64,000 bases of DNA from Amniculibacterium aquaticum (GCF_003852705.1 NZ_REFA01000010.1:23960-87959); one strand, 5' to 3'; shown: positions 18,001-28,010, numbered from the stretch's first letter. The notes: generated by a model from the sequence alone, not told the origin. A program made the numbers and translations.

Positions 18001-19748
18001 TATTTTAAAGTTACGGAATACGGAGATTCCATCATGATTTCCGATTTGTTATTCTCTTTTAAAACTTGTTGGTACAGTTTATATTTATCTACTCCAAGCT
18101 TAGACTTTATCCAGCGGGCTTCAATCTCATCACTGCTAAACATAGAAATGATTTCGTCCAACTTGTCTTTTTTTGCAGGGTAGGATGCTACTTCATAATT
18201 TTTTGCTCCTGCTTTCTTAGCTGCAAACAAAATGGCGTCGTGCAAACTTCCCAGTTCGTCAACTAATCCAATTTCTTTAGCTCTTGTTCCGCTCCAGATT
18301 CTTCCTCCTCCAACTTGGTCTATTTGTTCAAAGGTTTTCTTTCTGTTTTGAGTAACGAAATGAACGAATCGTTTGTAGGTTTGTTCAACGCTTCTGGTAA
18401 TGATGTTTACACTATGAGGACTCATTCCATTTAACATAGAAAACATATTGGAGTTGGCATTTGTAGCAACGACATCGGCTCTAATTCCATTTTTATTGGC
18501 CAATTCTTTTGCGTTAGGAATGGTGCCAAAAACACCGATAGACCCAGTTAATGTATTGGGTTCGGAATAGATTTTATCAGCAGCCATTGCAATGTAATAC
18601 CCTCCAGATGCTGCGTAATCACCAAAAGAAACAATAAGAGGTTTGGTTTTTTTTAGTTGTTGCAGTTCAAATAAAATTTCATCAGAAGCGTTGGCGCTTC
18701 CTCCAGGTGAATTGATTCTCAAAACAACTGCTTTTACTTTTTTGTCGTTTTGCAATTCCTTGATGTATTTTACATAATCTTCGGAATATATATTGTCGTA
18801 TCCCTCTCCGTTCATAATTTTTCCAGAAGCATAAAGAACAGCAATTTCTTCTTTTTTGGTAGAGGTTTCAAAAGAATTGATGTATTTGTTGAACGAGATT
18901 TTATTGATCTCGTCATCATTCTTTAGATTTAGTTTTTTCTTTAAAAACGCATCGTACTCAGTTTTTTGAATTAATCGATCCACTAATTTGTGTTGCAAAC
19001 TTAGGTCAGGGATGATGCCGTACAGGCTGTCCACTGTGGTTTTAAAACTTTCAGCACTTATTTTTCTTGAAGCAGCAATTTTTGACGAGGTGTTGCTCCA
19101 GATGTCATTGAGGAGTGTTGAAAGTTGTTCTTTATTTTCAGGTGAAATTTCATTTCTCAAGTAAGGTTCAACAGCAGCTTTGAACTTTCCATGTCGGATA
19201 ACTTGCATGCCGATACCGTATTTCTCCATAAAATCTTTTAGAAAAACAACTTCTGTAGAAAGACCTTTCAGTTCAATGCCGCCTGCAGGGTTTAGGAAAT
19301 ATTGATCAGCAACAGAACCTAGATAATAAGCAGGTTGCGAAACGGAATTGCCATAAGCATAAACAAATTTCCCCGATTTTTTAAAATCTTCTAAAGCCAG
19401 TCGGATGTCATCCAATTGGGTAATCCCAGCGTTGATGTTGTCGGTTTCTATACTGATCCCTTTGATTTTGTCGTCGGTTTTTGCTTTTTTAATGGCTTCG
19501 ATGATGTTGTAGGCCATTGCATTTTTCACTTTATTTTTTAGAGTGAAAAAGCTTTCTTGATCTTCGGTTTCGCTATCAATAACTTGAGTCTTTAGGTCAA
19601 GGGTCAAGATTGAGTTTTCTTTTACGCTAGGCTTTTCTTCGCCCATGCTACTCATCATCATGATAAAAATGAAAAAGAAGAAAATAGAAGCACATATAAT
19701 AAATATAGCTACTATATTTGCTAGTACATTTTTAAAAAAACTTCGCAT
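18000..19748 (-). CDS. sppA: Signal peptide peptidase SppA, long form
   Basis: The start at 19748 (MRSFFKNVLANIV) is chosen because the signal anchor begins there and a longer reading frame would run through folK on the other strand. The 582-residue protein has a single membrane anchor (about 8-33) and two tandem S49 domains. The Lys of the Ser/Lys dyad is in RHGKFKAAVEPY (Lys188 or Lys190) and the Ser in GDYAASGGYYIA (Ser381), followed by GSIGVFG. It degrades cleaved signal peptides in the cytoplasmic membrane. It is divergent from folK with only 19 bases between start codons. Confidence 0.94.
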   Translation of the reverse strand: MRSFFKNVLANIVAIFIICASIFFFFIFIMMMSSMGEEKPSVKENSILTLDLKTQVIDSETEDQESFFTLKNKVKNAMAYNIIEAIKKAKTDDKIKGISIETDNINAGITQLDDIRLALEDFKKSGKFVYAYGNSVSQPAYYLGSVADQYFLNPAGGIELKGLSTEVVFLKDFMEKYGIGMQVIRHGKFKAAVEPYLRNEISPENKEQLSTLLNDIWSNTSSKIAASRKISAESFKTTVDSLYGIIPDLSLQHKLVDRLIQKTEYDAFLKKKLNLKNDDEINKISFNKYINSFETSTKKEEIAVLYASGKIMNGEGYDNIYSEDYVKYIKELQNDKKVKAVVLRINSPGGSANASDEILFELQQLKKTKPLIVSFGDYAASGGYYIAMAADKIYSEPNTLTGSIGVFGTIPNAKELANKNGIRADVVATNANSNMFSMLNGMSPHSVNIITRSVEQTYKRFVHFVTQNRKKTFEQIDQVGGGRIWSGTRAKEIGLVDELGSLHDAILFAAKKAGAKNYEVASYPAKKDKLDEIISMFSSDEIEARWIKSKLGVDKYKLYQQVLKENNKSEIMMESPYSVTLK

Positions 19749-19767
19749 AATTATATATTTTACCAAT

Positions 19768-20199
19768 ATGTCGCAACAAGTAGTCGTTTTGTTACTGGGA
19801 TCTAATCTTGGAGATAAGAAAAAAAATATTCTAGATGCATTAAGAATGATTGAAGAAGAAATAGGAATTATTTTATATAAAACCGATTTTTTAGAAACAT
19901 TTCCAATAGATTTTGTTAGTAATAATAATTTTATTAATTTTGCTATTGAGTTAAAGACTGTTCTTTCTCCAATATTTGTTTTGAATGCAATAAAAAGCAT
20001 TGAAAAAAAATTAGGGAGGCTGGAAGACTCAAAAGCTTTAGGTGGGTATTGTGATAGGGTTATTGATATTGATATTGTAAGCTACAATCACTTGCAAATG
20101 CAATCTGAAAAGCTGGTAATCCCTCATCAAGAGCATTTGAAAAGAGAGTTTTCTATAAAACTATTAGAGGAATTAAACGAAATAAAACATAAAGTATGA
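19768..20199 (+). CDS. folK: HPPK: 2-amino-4-hydroxy-6-hydroxymethyldihydropteridine pyrophosphokinase
   Basis: The start at 19768 (MSQQVVVLLLGSNLGDK) places GSNLGD in its normal N-terminal position. Other family motifs are NNFINFAIEL, IEKKLGR, the metal-binding DRVIDIDIV and LVIPHQEHLKREF. The enzyme transfers pyrophosphate from ATP to 6-hydroxymethyldihydropterin in folate synthesis. At 143 residues it is on the short side. Its stop overlaps the start of the next gene (ATGA), so translation is probably coupled. Confidence 0.93.
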   Translation: MSQQVVVLLLGSNLGDKKKNILDALRMIEEEIGIILYKTDFLETFPIDFVSNNNFINFAIELKTVLSPIFVLNAIKSIEKKLGRLEDSKALGGYCDRVIDIDIVSYNHLQMQSEKLVIPHQEHLKREFSIKLLEELNEIKHKV

Positions 20200-21677
20200 A
20201 ATTAAATTTATTGTTACTTACGACAGTATTGCCGATTTCAATTTACGCACAAAAAGACTCTGCTCGAGTTAAAGTGATGGAAGGTTATCCCAACACTTTT
20301 TCTTCAGGGGCTTCTTATGTCGAAAAATTTGATAACAAAGCAAGAAAACTGAACGACTGGTCCATATCCATAGGTGGTGGACCTGCATTTATGACCAAGG
20401 CAGATCTTACATCTTTCTATGGAGGTAAGGTTAATTGGGGATGGAATGCTTATGCAAGTTTGAATAAGCAAATCTCACATACCTTTGGTTTGATGTTGCA
20501 ATACCAATTGGGTGAAACAAATCAAAAAGGAAAATTACAAGATCCTTATTATGGTTCATTAGCAGGTGTAGCAACAGCTTGGACTAAATTTCATCAAGTA
20601 GCTTTAATGGGAGATGTCAATCTTTCTAATCTAATGAGAAGGGTGGATAATCATTCTCCTTATCGTTGGGCTTTGCATGGTTATGCCGGAATCGGTTTGC
20701 AAAGTTATACCACTCAATTGCTAGACAATAATGCTTCTCGTTGGAATACAACACCTCCTCGAATTCCTATTGAAATTGATCAAGATTTTAACTTCTCAAC
20801 TTTCTATTCAACCTTTGGTGCTGGATTAAAATATAAAATTTCCAGAGTGGTTGATATCGAAGGTCGTGTTATGTATGTCTTGACCGGTGACGACGAATTT
20901 GATGGCGGCGGATGGACTCATGAGCAACCTGCTGCAATCGATTATAACCGTATAAGTTATAAGAGATCCGATGATATGGTAACTGTTAATTTAGGTTTAA
21001 CATTTAACCTTGGTAAACACATCAGTCATTTAACTTGGCATGATCCATTGCAAGATGCTTATGCAAGAGTATATGCATTAGAAAATGCAACACCAAACTT
21101 TATTGTATGTCAAAATGGCGATCAAGATAATGATGGTGTTTGTGATGATTGGGATAGAGAACTAAATACACCGGCTGGAGCTCGAGTAGATGGTGCTGGT
21201 GTCGCTTTAGATCTTGACTTGGACGGAACAATTGATCTTAATGATAAATGCGTAACGGTTCCTGGACCTAAAGAAAATTTTGGATGTCCAATCAAAGAAA
21301 CTCCTAAAAAGAATGTCGTATCCGATGATACTCGTACTTTGGAAGGAATAGAGTTTGATTTGAATTCAGATAAAATCTTGCCTTCAAATACTCCTATTTT
21401 GAATAATGCCGTTAATTATATTAATTCGTCTAACGGATCGTATAAAGTAATCGGAGCTACGGATACAAGAGCTACGGATGCTTATAACCAAAAATTATCC
21501 GAAAGAAGAGCGAATAATGTAAAAGATTATTTAATCAAAAATGGAGTTCAAGCAAATAAATTGCAAGCTGAAGGTAGAGGAGAAAAAGATCTGAAATATC
21601 CAGAATGCGAACCAGCTACTAAATGTCCAGAATGGAAAAATAGAGCAAACAGAAGAGTTTATTTCGAATCCAAATAA
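20196..21677 (+). CDS. OmpA-family protein with TSP3 calcium repeats (copy 1)
   Basis: A signal peptide (ending IYAQK) is followed by a barrel-like region to about residue 285. Next come acidic thrombospondin type-3 style repeats (GDQDNDGVCDDWDRE, DLDLDGTIDLNDKC) and a C-terminal OmpA domain (IEFDLNSDKILP..., KVIGATDTRATDAYNQKLSERRA, NRRVYFE) that binds peptidoglycan. This is the standard architecture of abundant flavobacterial surface proteins that link the outer membrane to the wall. It overlaps folK by four bases. Confidence 0.93.
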   Translation: MKLNLLLLTTVLPISIYAQKDSARVKVMEGYPNTFSSGASYVEKFDNKARKLNDWSISIGGGPAFMTKADLTSFYGGKVNWGWNAYASLNKQISHTFGLMLQYQLGETNQKGKLQDPYYGSLAGVATAWTKFHQVALMGDVNLSNLMRRVDNHSPYRWALHGYAGIGLQSYTTQLLDNNASRWNTTPPRIPIEIDQDFNFSTFYSTFGAGLKYKISRVVDIEGRVMYVLTGDDEFDGGGWTHEQPAAIDYNRISYKRSDDMVTVNLGLTFNLGKHISHLTWHDPLQDAYARVYALENATPNFIVCQNGDQDNDGVCDDWDRELNTPAGARVDGAGVALDLDLDGTIDLNDKCVTVPGPKENFGCPIKETPKKNVVSDDTRTLEGIEFDLNSDKILPSNTPILNNAVNYINSSNGSYKVIGATDTRATDAYNQKLSERRANNVKDYLIKNGVQANKLQAEGRGEKDLKYPECEPATKCPEWKNRANRRVYFESK

Positions 21678-21712
21678 TTCATCATCACTATTAATTATTA
21701 AAAAACAAAATT

Positions 21713-23221
21713 ATGAAATTAAATAAAGCGATTATCGCGTTTGCATTTTCATTTTCAACATTTGCATTCGCACAAGATACAACCGGAAGTAACGCACAAG
21801 TGTACCCAAATACTTTCTCGTCCGGTTCAGCTAATGTGTCTAAGTTTACACAAGAGTCAAAAAGATTTAACGATTGGGCAATCTCTTTTGGGGTAGGGGT
21901 TCCATTGGTACAATCTGCAGACCTTACTTCCATCAAAAATGGAAACGGAGGCGATGCCAATTTATTTGGTTATTCTGCTTATGTAAGTGTGGATAAAGCA
22001 ATAACACATGCTTTTGGATTGGCACTTCAATACGATAGAGGGGAAACCAGACAAGGTTGGTTTGATACCAAAAATGCTATTCCAGCAATGTCTAATCCAT
22101 ATTCTAACAAACCAGTTGCAGGTAGAACTCAGTACGATGCTATTTCTATCCTAGGTGATGTTAACTTTTCAAATTTATTGAGAAGGGTAGATAATAAGTC
22201 TCCATACAGATGGGCCTTCCACGGTTATGCAGGGGTAGGTACTTTGGCGTATAGAGCATATCAAAAATCCGATTATACAGGAGGTACTCAAAATTTAATG
22301 TCCGAAGTGAAACCTTTTACTTTAGGATCTATGTTCTTTCAAGCAGGTTCTGGACTTAAATATAAGCTAAACAATAGATTCGACTTAGAAGCTAGAGCCA
22401 TGTATGTAATGACTGGTGATGACGAGTTCGATGGAGGTGGTGCTTACTTAGGAAACGGTAATTTCAATACACCAGTGAATTTGAGAGAAGAACAAACTTC
22501 TGATAATTTCTTGAACTTCACTTTAGGAGCAACACTAAAACTTGGAAAACACGAATCTCACCTTTTCTGGCATGATCCATTACAAGAACTTTATTACAAA
22601 ATTGATGTCTTAGCCGATAAAAACCAAGATGTTGAAGTTTGCAAAAATGGTGATAAAGACAACGACGGTGTTTGCGATGATTGGGACAGACAATTGGATA
22701 CCCCAGCAGGTGCAAGAGTTGATGGTGCAGGTGTAGCTTTGGATGCTGACTTGGACGGTGTTATTGATCTTTACGACAAGTGTGTGACTGTTCCTGGACC
22801 AGTTGAAAATCAAGGTTGTCCTGTTGAAGCTCAAAAACCAAATATTTCTGGTAAAGTGGAAGAGGTTAACAAAACCTTAGAAGGAATTGAGTTCGAATTG
22901 AACAAAGCGGTAATCCGTCCTTCATCTTTCGCTAAATTAAATCATGCAGCTGATGTTATTAAATCAGTAGGTGGCGATGCTAAATTCTTAGTTATTGGTG
23001 CAACCGATACCAGAGGTAATGATGCTCTTAACCAAAAACTTTCTGAAAGAAGAGCTGCTGCTGTAGTGAAATATCTTGAAGATAAAGGAGTAAGCAAAGG
23101 AATGATGGTTTCTGAAGGTCGTGGTAAACATGATTTGAAGTATCCTGAATGTGATCCTGCTACGAAATGTCCTGAATGGAAAAACGAAGCGAACAGAAGA
23201 GTTTATTTCCAAGAAAGATAA
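21713..23221 (+). CDS. OmpA-family protein with TSP3 calcium repeats (copy 2)
   Basis: A tandem paralogue of the preceding gene with the same domain order. Signal peptide MKLNKAIIAFAFSFSTFAFAQ, barrel region, the TSP3 segment GDKDNDGVCDDWDRQLDTPAG, then an OmpA domain ending KCPEWKNEANRRVYFQER. Whole blocks around the repeat (TPAGARVDGAGVALD, KCVTVPGP) are identical in both copies, while the barrel loops differ. A terminator follows. Confidence 0.93.
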   Translation: MKLNKAIIAFAFSFSTFAFAQDTTGSNAQVYPNTFSSGSANVSKFTQESKRFNDWAISFGVGVPLVQSADLTSIKNGNGGDANLFGYSAYVSVDKAITHAFGLALQYDRGETRQGWFDTKNAIPAMSNPYSNKPVAGRTQYDAISILGDVNFSNLLRRVDNKSPYRWAFHGYAGVGTLAYRAYQKSDYTGGTQNLMSEVKPFTLGSMFFQAGSGLKYKLNNRFDLEARAMYVMTGDDEFDGGGAYLGNGNFNTPVNLREEQTSDNFLNFTLGATLKLGKHESHLFWHDPLQELYYKIDVLADKNQDVEVCKNGDKDNDGVCDDWDRQLDTPAGARVDGAGVALDADLDGVIDLYDKCVTVPGPVENQGCPVEAQKPNISGKVEEVNKTLEGIEFELNKAVIRPSSFAKLNHAADVIKSVGGDAKFLVIGATDTRGNDALNQKLSERRAAAVVKYLEDKGVSKGMMVSEGRGKHDLKYPECDPATKCPEWKNEANRRVYFQER

Positions 23222-23245
23222 TTTCTTAAAAATAATATTTAATGA

Positions 23246-23274
23246 AAAGTCATGCAACTTGCATGACTTTTTTT
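23246..23274 (+). terminator. Terminator after the OmpA pair
   Basis: Stem AAAGTCATGC (23246-23255) with GCATGACTTT (23261-23270), loop AACTT, then T-run. It lies inside an in-frame upstream extension of recQ, which argues for the later recQ start. Confidence 0.92.
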
Positions 23275-23307
23275 GTGAATTGTATTCAGATTTTGTACTT
23301 TTACTCT

Positions 23308-25209
23308 ATGTTCAATGCATCAGAAATCAAACATTTAAAACTTCAGACTTTAAAACATTTTTGGGGGCATACGGCTTTTAGAGATTTACAAGAGGAAATC
23401 ATAAATGCGGTATTGCAAGGAGAAGATACCGTAGCGTTGTTGCCAACCGGAGGCGGAAAATCTCTTTGCTTTCAGTTACCAGCATTGCTTTTACAAGGCG
23501 TATGTATTGTGGTATCTCCACTTTTGGCACTTATGAAAGATCAAGTTGATCAATTGTTGGGGATGGGCATAGAAGCCGATTATCTCTCTTCCGATTTGGA
23601 CGAGTTTGAAGCCGAAGGAATCTATGATCGATGTAAAAATGGACTTATAAAAATACTCTACATTTCACCTGAAAGACTGAGGAATAAATCATTTTTGCAA
23701 CATATAGAAGAGGTTGATGTCTCTTTTATTGCCGTGGACGAAGCACATTGCATTTCAGAATGGGGACAAGATTTTAGACCCAGCTTTCAAAATATAAAAG
23801 AATTCAGAAATGAGGTGAAAAAAGTACCTATAATAGCACTGACAGCAACAGCAACTCCCACCGTTTTAGTAGAAATACAAACAAAATTAGGCTTGCAGAC
23901 ACCGGCTGTTTTTAAAAAAAGTTTTAGTAGGACCAATATTAAAATTATCACCGAAAAAATAGCGGATAAATTCCAAAAAATTTTCGACTGGCTTCAGTAC
24001 AATCAAAATTCTGGGATTATTTATGCCAGAACTCGTAAAGAAACCGAAGAGTTGCATCAGTTTTTAAAATCCAAAGGAATAAATAGTTGTGACTTTTTCC
24101 ATGCGGGTTTATCGTACAAAGAAAAGCAACAAAAACAAGCCCATTGGTTACAAAGCAACAACCATGTACTCATTGCAACCAACGCCTTTGGTATGGGGAT
24201 AGACAAAGACAATGTACGCTTTGTCATACACCTTTCTGTACCTCCTTCCATTGAAAATTATTATCAGGAAATTGGTAGAGCGGGTAGAGATGGACAGGAT
24301 TCTTTTGCCTTTTGCTTGTGGAACGATCAAGAATTTAACAAGTTTGATGACATACTAAAAAATTCAATTCCTAATAAAATTGAATTTACAAAAATCCTGT
24401 ATTACCTTTTTTCGATGTTTCAAATTGCTGAAAATGAACTTCCTGAAGGGTATTTTCAGTTGAATTATCAAAATCTACAACGGTTGACCGGTAGTTCTTT
24501 GGCTAAAATTAAAAATGTTCTTCAGTTCTTGCACAATCAAGAGCTGATATATCTTAACGATTTCAAAGACGCCTCTACCGTAGAATTGAAAATTTCAGTG
24601 GACGACTTGGACTCTTTACCCAAAAAGGACGCCTATTTTGTGGAATTGTTGTTCCGTTGTTTACCAGGAATAACCAGCAGTAAGGTTCATTTTTACGAAA
24701 ACACACTAAGTGATAAAATGCGTATAGAACCTTTCCTGATAAAAGATCGGCTAAAGGAACTTCAGAAGCAAAAACTCTTAAACTATATCGATGGAGATAT
24801 GTCGAGCATTCGTTTTCTAGAGCATAGAAATGACAGAGCCTATCAAGGAAAATACTATCAACTATTCAAGCAGATACAGATCAATAAATTGCAAAAATGG
24901 GAAGAGATAAAATTCTTTTTCAGAAATGATGATTTTTGTAAAATGAAAATGATACTCTCTTATTTTGGAGAGAAAAATGCCAAAAATTGTGGACAATGTT
25001 CCTACTGTGAACGATCCAAATCTTCGCTATTTTCCAACCAAACACCGGATCAAATCCTGAATGTGCTTAGAAATAAACCTTGCTCATTGGATGAAATTGC
25101 TTTTCATCTTTCTTTTGTCGCGCGAGAAGATCTTTTAGAAAATATCATTCTGCTCTTAGATTCAGGACTCGTAAAAATGCTGGACTTTAGAACATATACT
25201 TTAGCTTAA
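23308..25209 (+). CDS. recQ: RecQ-family ATP-dependent DNA helicase
   Basis: The start at 23308 (MFNASEIKHL) is used because an earlier in-frame ATG lies upstream of the terminator. 633 residues: Walker A LLPTGGGKS at 45-52, DEAH box AVDEAHCISEWGQDFRP at 142-158, motif III ALTATATP, motif V ATNAFGMGIDKDNVRF and motif VI QEIGRAGRDGQ. A zinc-binding cysteine cluster (NCGQCSYCE) is followed by a short winged-helix-like end; no clear HRDC domain is seen. It should unwind recombination intermediates. Confidence 0.94.
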   Translation: MFNASEIKHLKLQTLKHFWGHTAFRDLQEEIINAVLQGEDTVALLPTGGGKSLCFQLPALLLQGVCIVVSPLLALMKDQVDQLLGMGIEADYLSSDLDEFEAEGIYDRCKNGLIKILYISPERLRNKSFLQHIEEVDVSFIAVDEAHCISEWGQDFRPSFQNIKEFRNEVKKVPIIALTATATPTVLVEIQTKLGLQTPAVFKKSFSRTNIKIITEKIADKFQKIFDWLQYNQNSGIIYARTRKETEELHQFLKSKGINSCDFFHAGLSYKEKQQKQAHWLQSNNHVLIATNAFGMGIDKDNVRFVIHLSVPPSIENYYQEIGRAGRDGQDSFAFCLWNDQEFNKFDDILKNSIPNKIEFTKILYYLFSMFQIAENELPEGYFQLNYQNLQRLTGSSLAKIKNVLQFLHNQELIYLNDFKDASTVELKISVDDLDSLPKKDAYFVELLFRCLPGITSSKVHFYENTLSDKMRIEPFLIKDRLKELQKQKLLNYIDGDMSSIRFLEHRNDRAYQGKYYQLFKQIQINKLQKWEEIKFFFRNDDFCKMKMILSYFGEKNAKNCGQCSYCERSKSSLFSNQTPDQILNVLRNKPCSLDEIAFHLSFVAREDLLENIILLLDSGLVKMLDFRTYTLA

Positions 25210-25245
25210 CTTTAAAAAAATATAAATTTAGAATACCTTAAAATA

Positions 25246-27270
25246 ATGAATATTCTTACAGAAAACTTTAATACACCACACCAAACAGCCCCTTTTGATC
25301 AGATAAAAAACGAAGATTACCTTCCGGCCTTTAAAGAGCTAATCGCTCAATCTGAAAAGGAAATTGATGATTTGGTCAACAATACCGAAGCGCCCACTTT
25401 CCAAAATACCGTTGAAGCTTTGGCTTTTGCCGGGGAAAAATTAGAGGTGGTTTCCAATATTTTTTTCAACCTCAATTCTGCCGAAACTTCCGACGAGTTG
25501 CAACAAATTGCCCAAGAAGTTTCTCCACTTTTAACCGAGCACGCTTCTAAAATTTCTCAAAATGAAAAATTATTCGAGAAGATAAAATGGGTATTCGACC
25601 AAATAGAAAAATACAATCTTAACGAAGAGCAAGCAATGTTGCTCACGGAAACCTACAAAGGTTTTGTGAGAAGTGGCGCTTTGCTAAACGAAACCGATAA
25701 AGAAACTTTAAAGAAAATCAATATGGATCTTTCTTTAAAATCGCTTCAGTTCGGGCAAAATGCCTTGGCTTCTACCAATGCCTATTTTAAACACCTTACC
25801 AACAAAGAAGATTTGGCGGGGATTCCTGAAAGTATTTTGGCGCAATATGCCGAAGATGCCAAAGAAAAAAATCTCGAAGGTTGGGTGGTATCTTTGCAAT
25901 ATCCAAGCTATGTTCCGTTCATGACCTATGCGGAAAACAGAGCATTGAGAGCCGAATTGGCTTTGGCAAACGGCAAAAAATCTTTTGATGGTGGCGAATT
26001 TGACAATCAAAATCTCATCAAAGAACTCGTTTCTTTAAAACATCAAAAAGCTCAACTTTTGGGTTATAAATCCTATGCCGATTATGTTTTGGAAGAAAGA
26101 ATGGCAAAATCTCCGACTCAAGTTCTGGATTTCTTGAATGAACTTTTGGTGAAAGCAAAACCCTATGCCGAAAAAGAAATTGAAGAACTGAAAACCCTTG
26201 CAAAAGCTTATGGTATCGATGATATGCAAAGTTATGACCATGCTTTTTATGCGGAAAAACAGAGAAAAGCCAAATACGACCTTAATGATGAAGAGCTGAA
26301 ACCGTATTTCCCATTGGATCAGGTTCAGGAGGCGGTTTTCGGATTGGCTGGAAAACTGTACGGTTTAAATTTTAAAGAAGTTGAAAACATCTCAAAATAT
26401 CACCCTGAAGTGAAAACCTACGAAGTTTTTGAGAAAACAGAAAATGGTGAAGAGTTTAAATCTGTTCTTTATGTTGATTATTTCCCAAGAAAAGGCAAAA
26501 GAGCCGGAGCGTGGATGACGAGTTATAAAAACCAGTTCAAGCAGAATAACGAAAACCACAGACCGCATATTTCCATCGTTTGCAATTTTTCTAAACCTAC
26601 GAAAGATACGCCGAGTTTACTGACTTTTCAGGAGGTGACTACTTTGTTCCATGAGTTTGGACATGCGCTGCACGGGATGTTGGCCAACACTACTTATCCC
26701 AATCTTTCAGGGACTTCCGTAAAATGGGATTTTGTAGAATTGCCTTCTCAGTTTATGGAGAATTTCTGTTTCGAACCCGAATTTTTGAAAACTTTTGCGA
26801 AACATTATCAAACAGGTGAAGTGCTGGCTGATGAAAAAATTGAGAAAATAGATCAATCCAAAAATTTTATGGAAGGCTACCAAACCCTTCGTCAGTTAGG
26901 CTTTGGGTTGTTGGATATGGAATATCATACGCATCCTGAAAAAGTGAAGGATGTAAAATCTTTTGAAGACGAGCAATTTGCAAAGACCTCTTTGTATCCA
27001 CTCAATCCGGAAACGGCGATGAGTCCGACTTTTTCGCATATTTTCCAGGGTGGATATTCCGCAGGATATTATTCTTACAAATCGGCGGAAGTTTTGGATG
27101 CCGATGCTTTTGCTTATTTCAAAGAAACGGGAATTTTCAATTCGGAAACTGCAGCCAAATTCAAGGTTTTACTATCCAGCGGTGGAACGAAAGATCCTAT
27201 GGAATTGTATAAAAACTTCAGAGGAAGCGAGCCTAAAGTAGAGAGTCTTTTGAAAAGAGCGTTTGGGTAA
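25246..27270 (+). CDS. M3 family oligopeptidase (Dcp/oligopeptidase A type)
   Basis: 674 residues without a signal peptide, so cytosolic. The zinc site FHEFGHALHGML and the following EFPSQ-like segment VELPSQFMENFCFEPEFL are intact, as is the late SHIFQGGYSAGYYSYKSAEVLDADAF region typical of M3 enzymes. It should degrade short peptides to recycle amino acids. It starts 36 bases after recQ. Confidence 0.95.
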   Translation: MNILTENFNTPHQTAPFDQIKNEDYLPAFKELIAQSEKEIDDLVNNTEAPTFQNTVEALAFAGEKLEVVSNIFFNLNSAETSDELQQIAQEVSPLLTEHASKISQNEKLFEKIKWVFDQIEKYNLNEEQAMLLTETYKGFVRSGALLNETDKETLKKINMDLSLKSLQFGQNALASTNAYFKHLTNKEDLAGIPESILAQYAEDAKEKNLEGWVVSLQYPSYVPFMTYAENRALRAELALANGKKSFDGGEFDNQNLIKELVSLKHQKAQLLGYKSYADYVLEERMAKSPTQVLDFLNELLVKAKPYAEKEIEELKTLAKAYGIDDMQSYDHAFYAEKQRKAKYDLNDEELKPYFPLDQVQEAVFGLAGKLYGLNFKEVENISKYHPEVKTYEVFEKTENGEEFKSVLYVDYFPRKGKRAGAWMTSYKNQFKQNNENHRPHISIVCNFSKPTKDTPSLLTFQEVTTLFHEFGHALHGMLANTTYPNLSGTSVKWDFVELPSQFMENFCFEPEFLKTFAKHYQTGEVLADEKIEKIDQSKNFMEGYQTLRQLGFGLLDMEYHTHPEKVKDVKSFEDEQFAKTSLYPLNPETAMSPTFSHIFQGGYSAGYYSYKSAEVLDADAFAYFKETGIFNSETAAKFKVLLSSGGTKDPMELYKNFRGSEPKVESLLKRAFG

Positions 27271-27281
27271 TTTAATAAATA

Positions 27282-27315
27282 ATCCTTCAAGGATTCAAAA
27301 TCCTTGAAGGATTTA
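27282..27315. repeat. Dispersed palindromic repeat, inverted pair
   Basis: AATCCTTCAAGGATT followed within three bases by its complement AATCCTTGAAGGATT. Each unit is itself a palindrome. The same unit occurs at 33876-33955. It lies just after the M3 gene, so it may also act as a transcript 3' end. Confidence 0.85.
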
Positions 27316-27330
27316 ATAAAAACGAAAATT

Positions 27331-27708
27331 ATGAAATGTCCTTGTTGTTCAGGAAAAGATTATAAAGATTGTTGTGAGCCTTTTCATAAAATGGAAACTC
27401 ATGCGCCTACTGCAGAAGCTCTGATGCGATCGAGGTTTTCGGCATTTGCTATTCCGAATGCCGAATATTTAATGGAAACGACTTTGCCCGGGAAAAGAAA
27501 ATTTCACAACAAAGCCGATTTGCAAGAATGGGGCGAAATTAACCAATGGACGAAGTTGGAAATTGTAGCCACTCCGGCGTTAAATATTGTAGAGTTTATA
27601 GCCTTTTACACCGATGCCGAAGGTGAAAATCAAGTTCACCACGAAATTTCTGTTTTCCAGAAAATGCACAACAGATGGTATTATGTGAGCGGAGAGTTTG
27701 TGGACTGA
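27331..27708 (+). CDS. YchJ-like protein with SEC-C motif and NTF2-like fold
   Basis: The start at 27331 (MKCPCCSGKDYKDCC) puts the SEC-C zinc motif at the very N-terminus; an earlier in-frame ATG overlaps the palindromic repeat. The remainder (APTAEALMRSRFSAFAIPNAEYLMETT) matches the YchJ/UPF0225 family, a small NTF2-like fold. Function is not established. 125 residues. Confidence 0.88.
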   Translation: MKCPCCSGKDYKDCCEPFHKMETHAPTAEALMRSRFSAFAIPNAEYLMETTLPGKRKFHNKADLQEWGEINQWTKLEIVATPALNIVEFIAFYTDAEGENQVHHEISVFQKMHNRWYYVSGEFVD

Positions 27709-27756
27709 TAGGGCTATGGAGAGCCGTACGGAGGAGATGGAATCTATCTGTCAACG

Positions 27757-27785
27757 AAAAAAGGGTTTTACAAAAGCCCTTTTTT
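27757..27785. terminator. Bidirectional terminator between the YchJ-like gene and the VF530 gene
   Basis: A stem of A6-GGG with CCC-T6 around an inner TTTT/AAAA pairing. It overlaps the last codons of the minus-strand gene. Confidence 0.8.
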
Positions 27786-28010
27786 CTTTTTTTGTCTGAG
27801 GACATAGAGGTACAAACTCTCTACTTTTGTTCTTGCCCAAGGTGTTTTTCGTAAAAATTTTAAAGATGAAGAAATGCTTGGGTTGTCATTGAAACAGCGA
27901 ATGTTGATTTGCTTTCCCAACTCTTCCCAACCTTTGTAATAGTCCACCAATTCTTCCAAAATGGCATCCAGCCTTTTCCCATGCAAAGGGTCTTTTGATT
28001 GATTTGTCAT
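27768..28010 (-). CDS. VF530 family (DUF2132) small DNA-binding-like protein
   Basis: The segments DPLHGKRLDAILEELVDYYKGWEELG, INIRCFNDNPSISSSLKFLRKTPWARTKVESLY are the VF530 signature (a family first solved from Vibrio). The ATG at 28010 is chosen over a TTG at 28037 that would overlap the acetyltransferase gene. 80 residues, ending in a basic tail (RQKKKKGLL). It probably forms a unit with the GNAT gene 14 bases upstream. Confidence 0.88.
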   Translation of the reverse strand: MTNQSKDPLHGKRLDAILEELVDYYKGWEELGKQINIRCFNDNPSISSSLKFLRKTPWARTKVESLYLYVLRQKKKKGLL

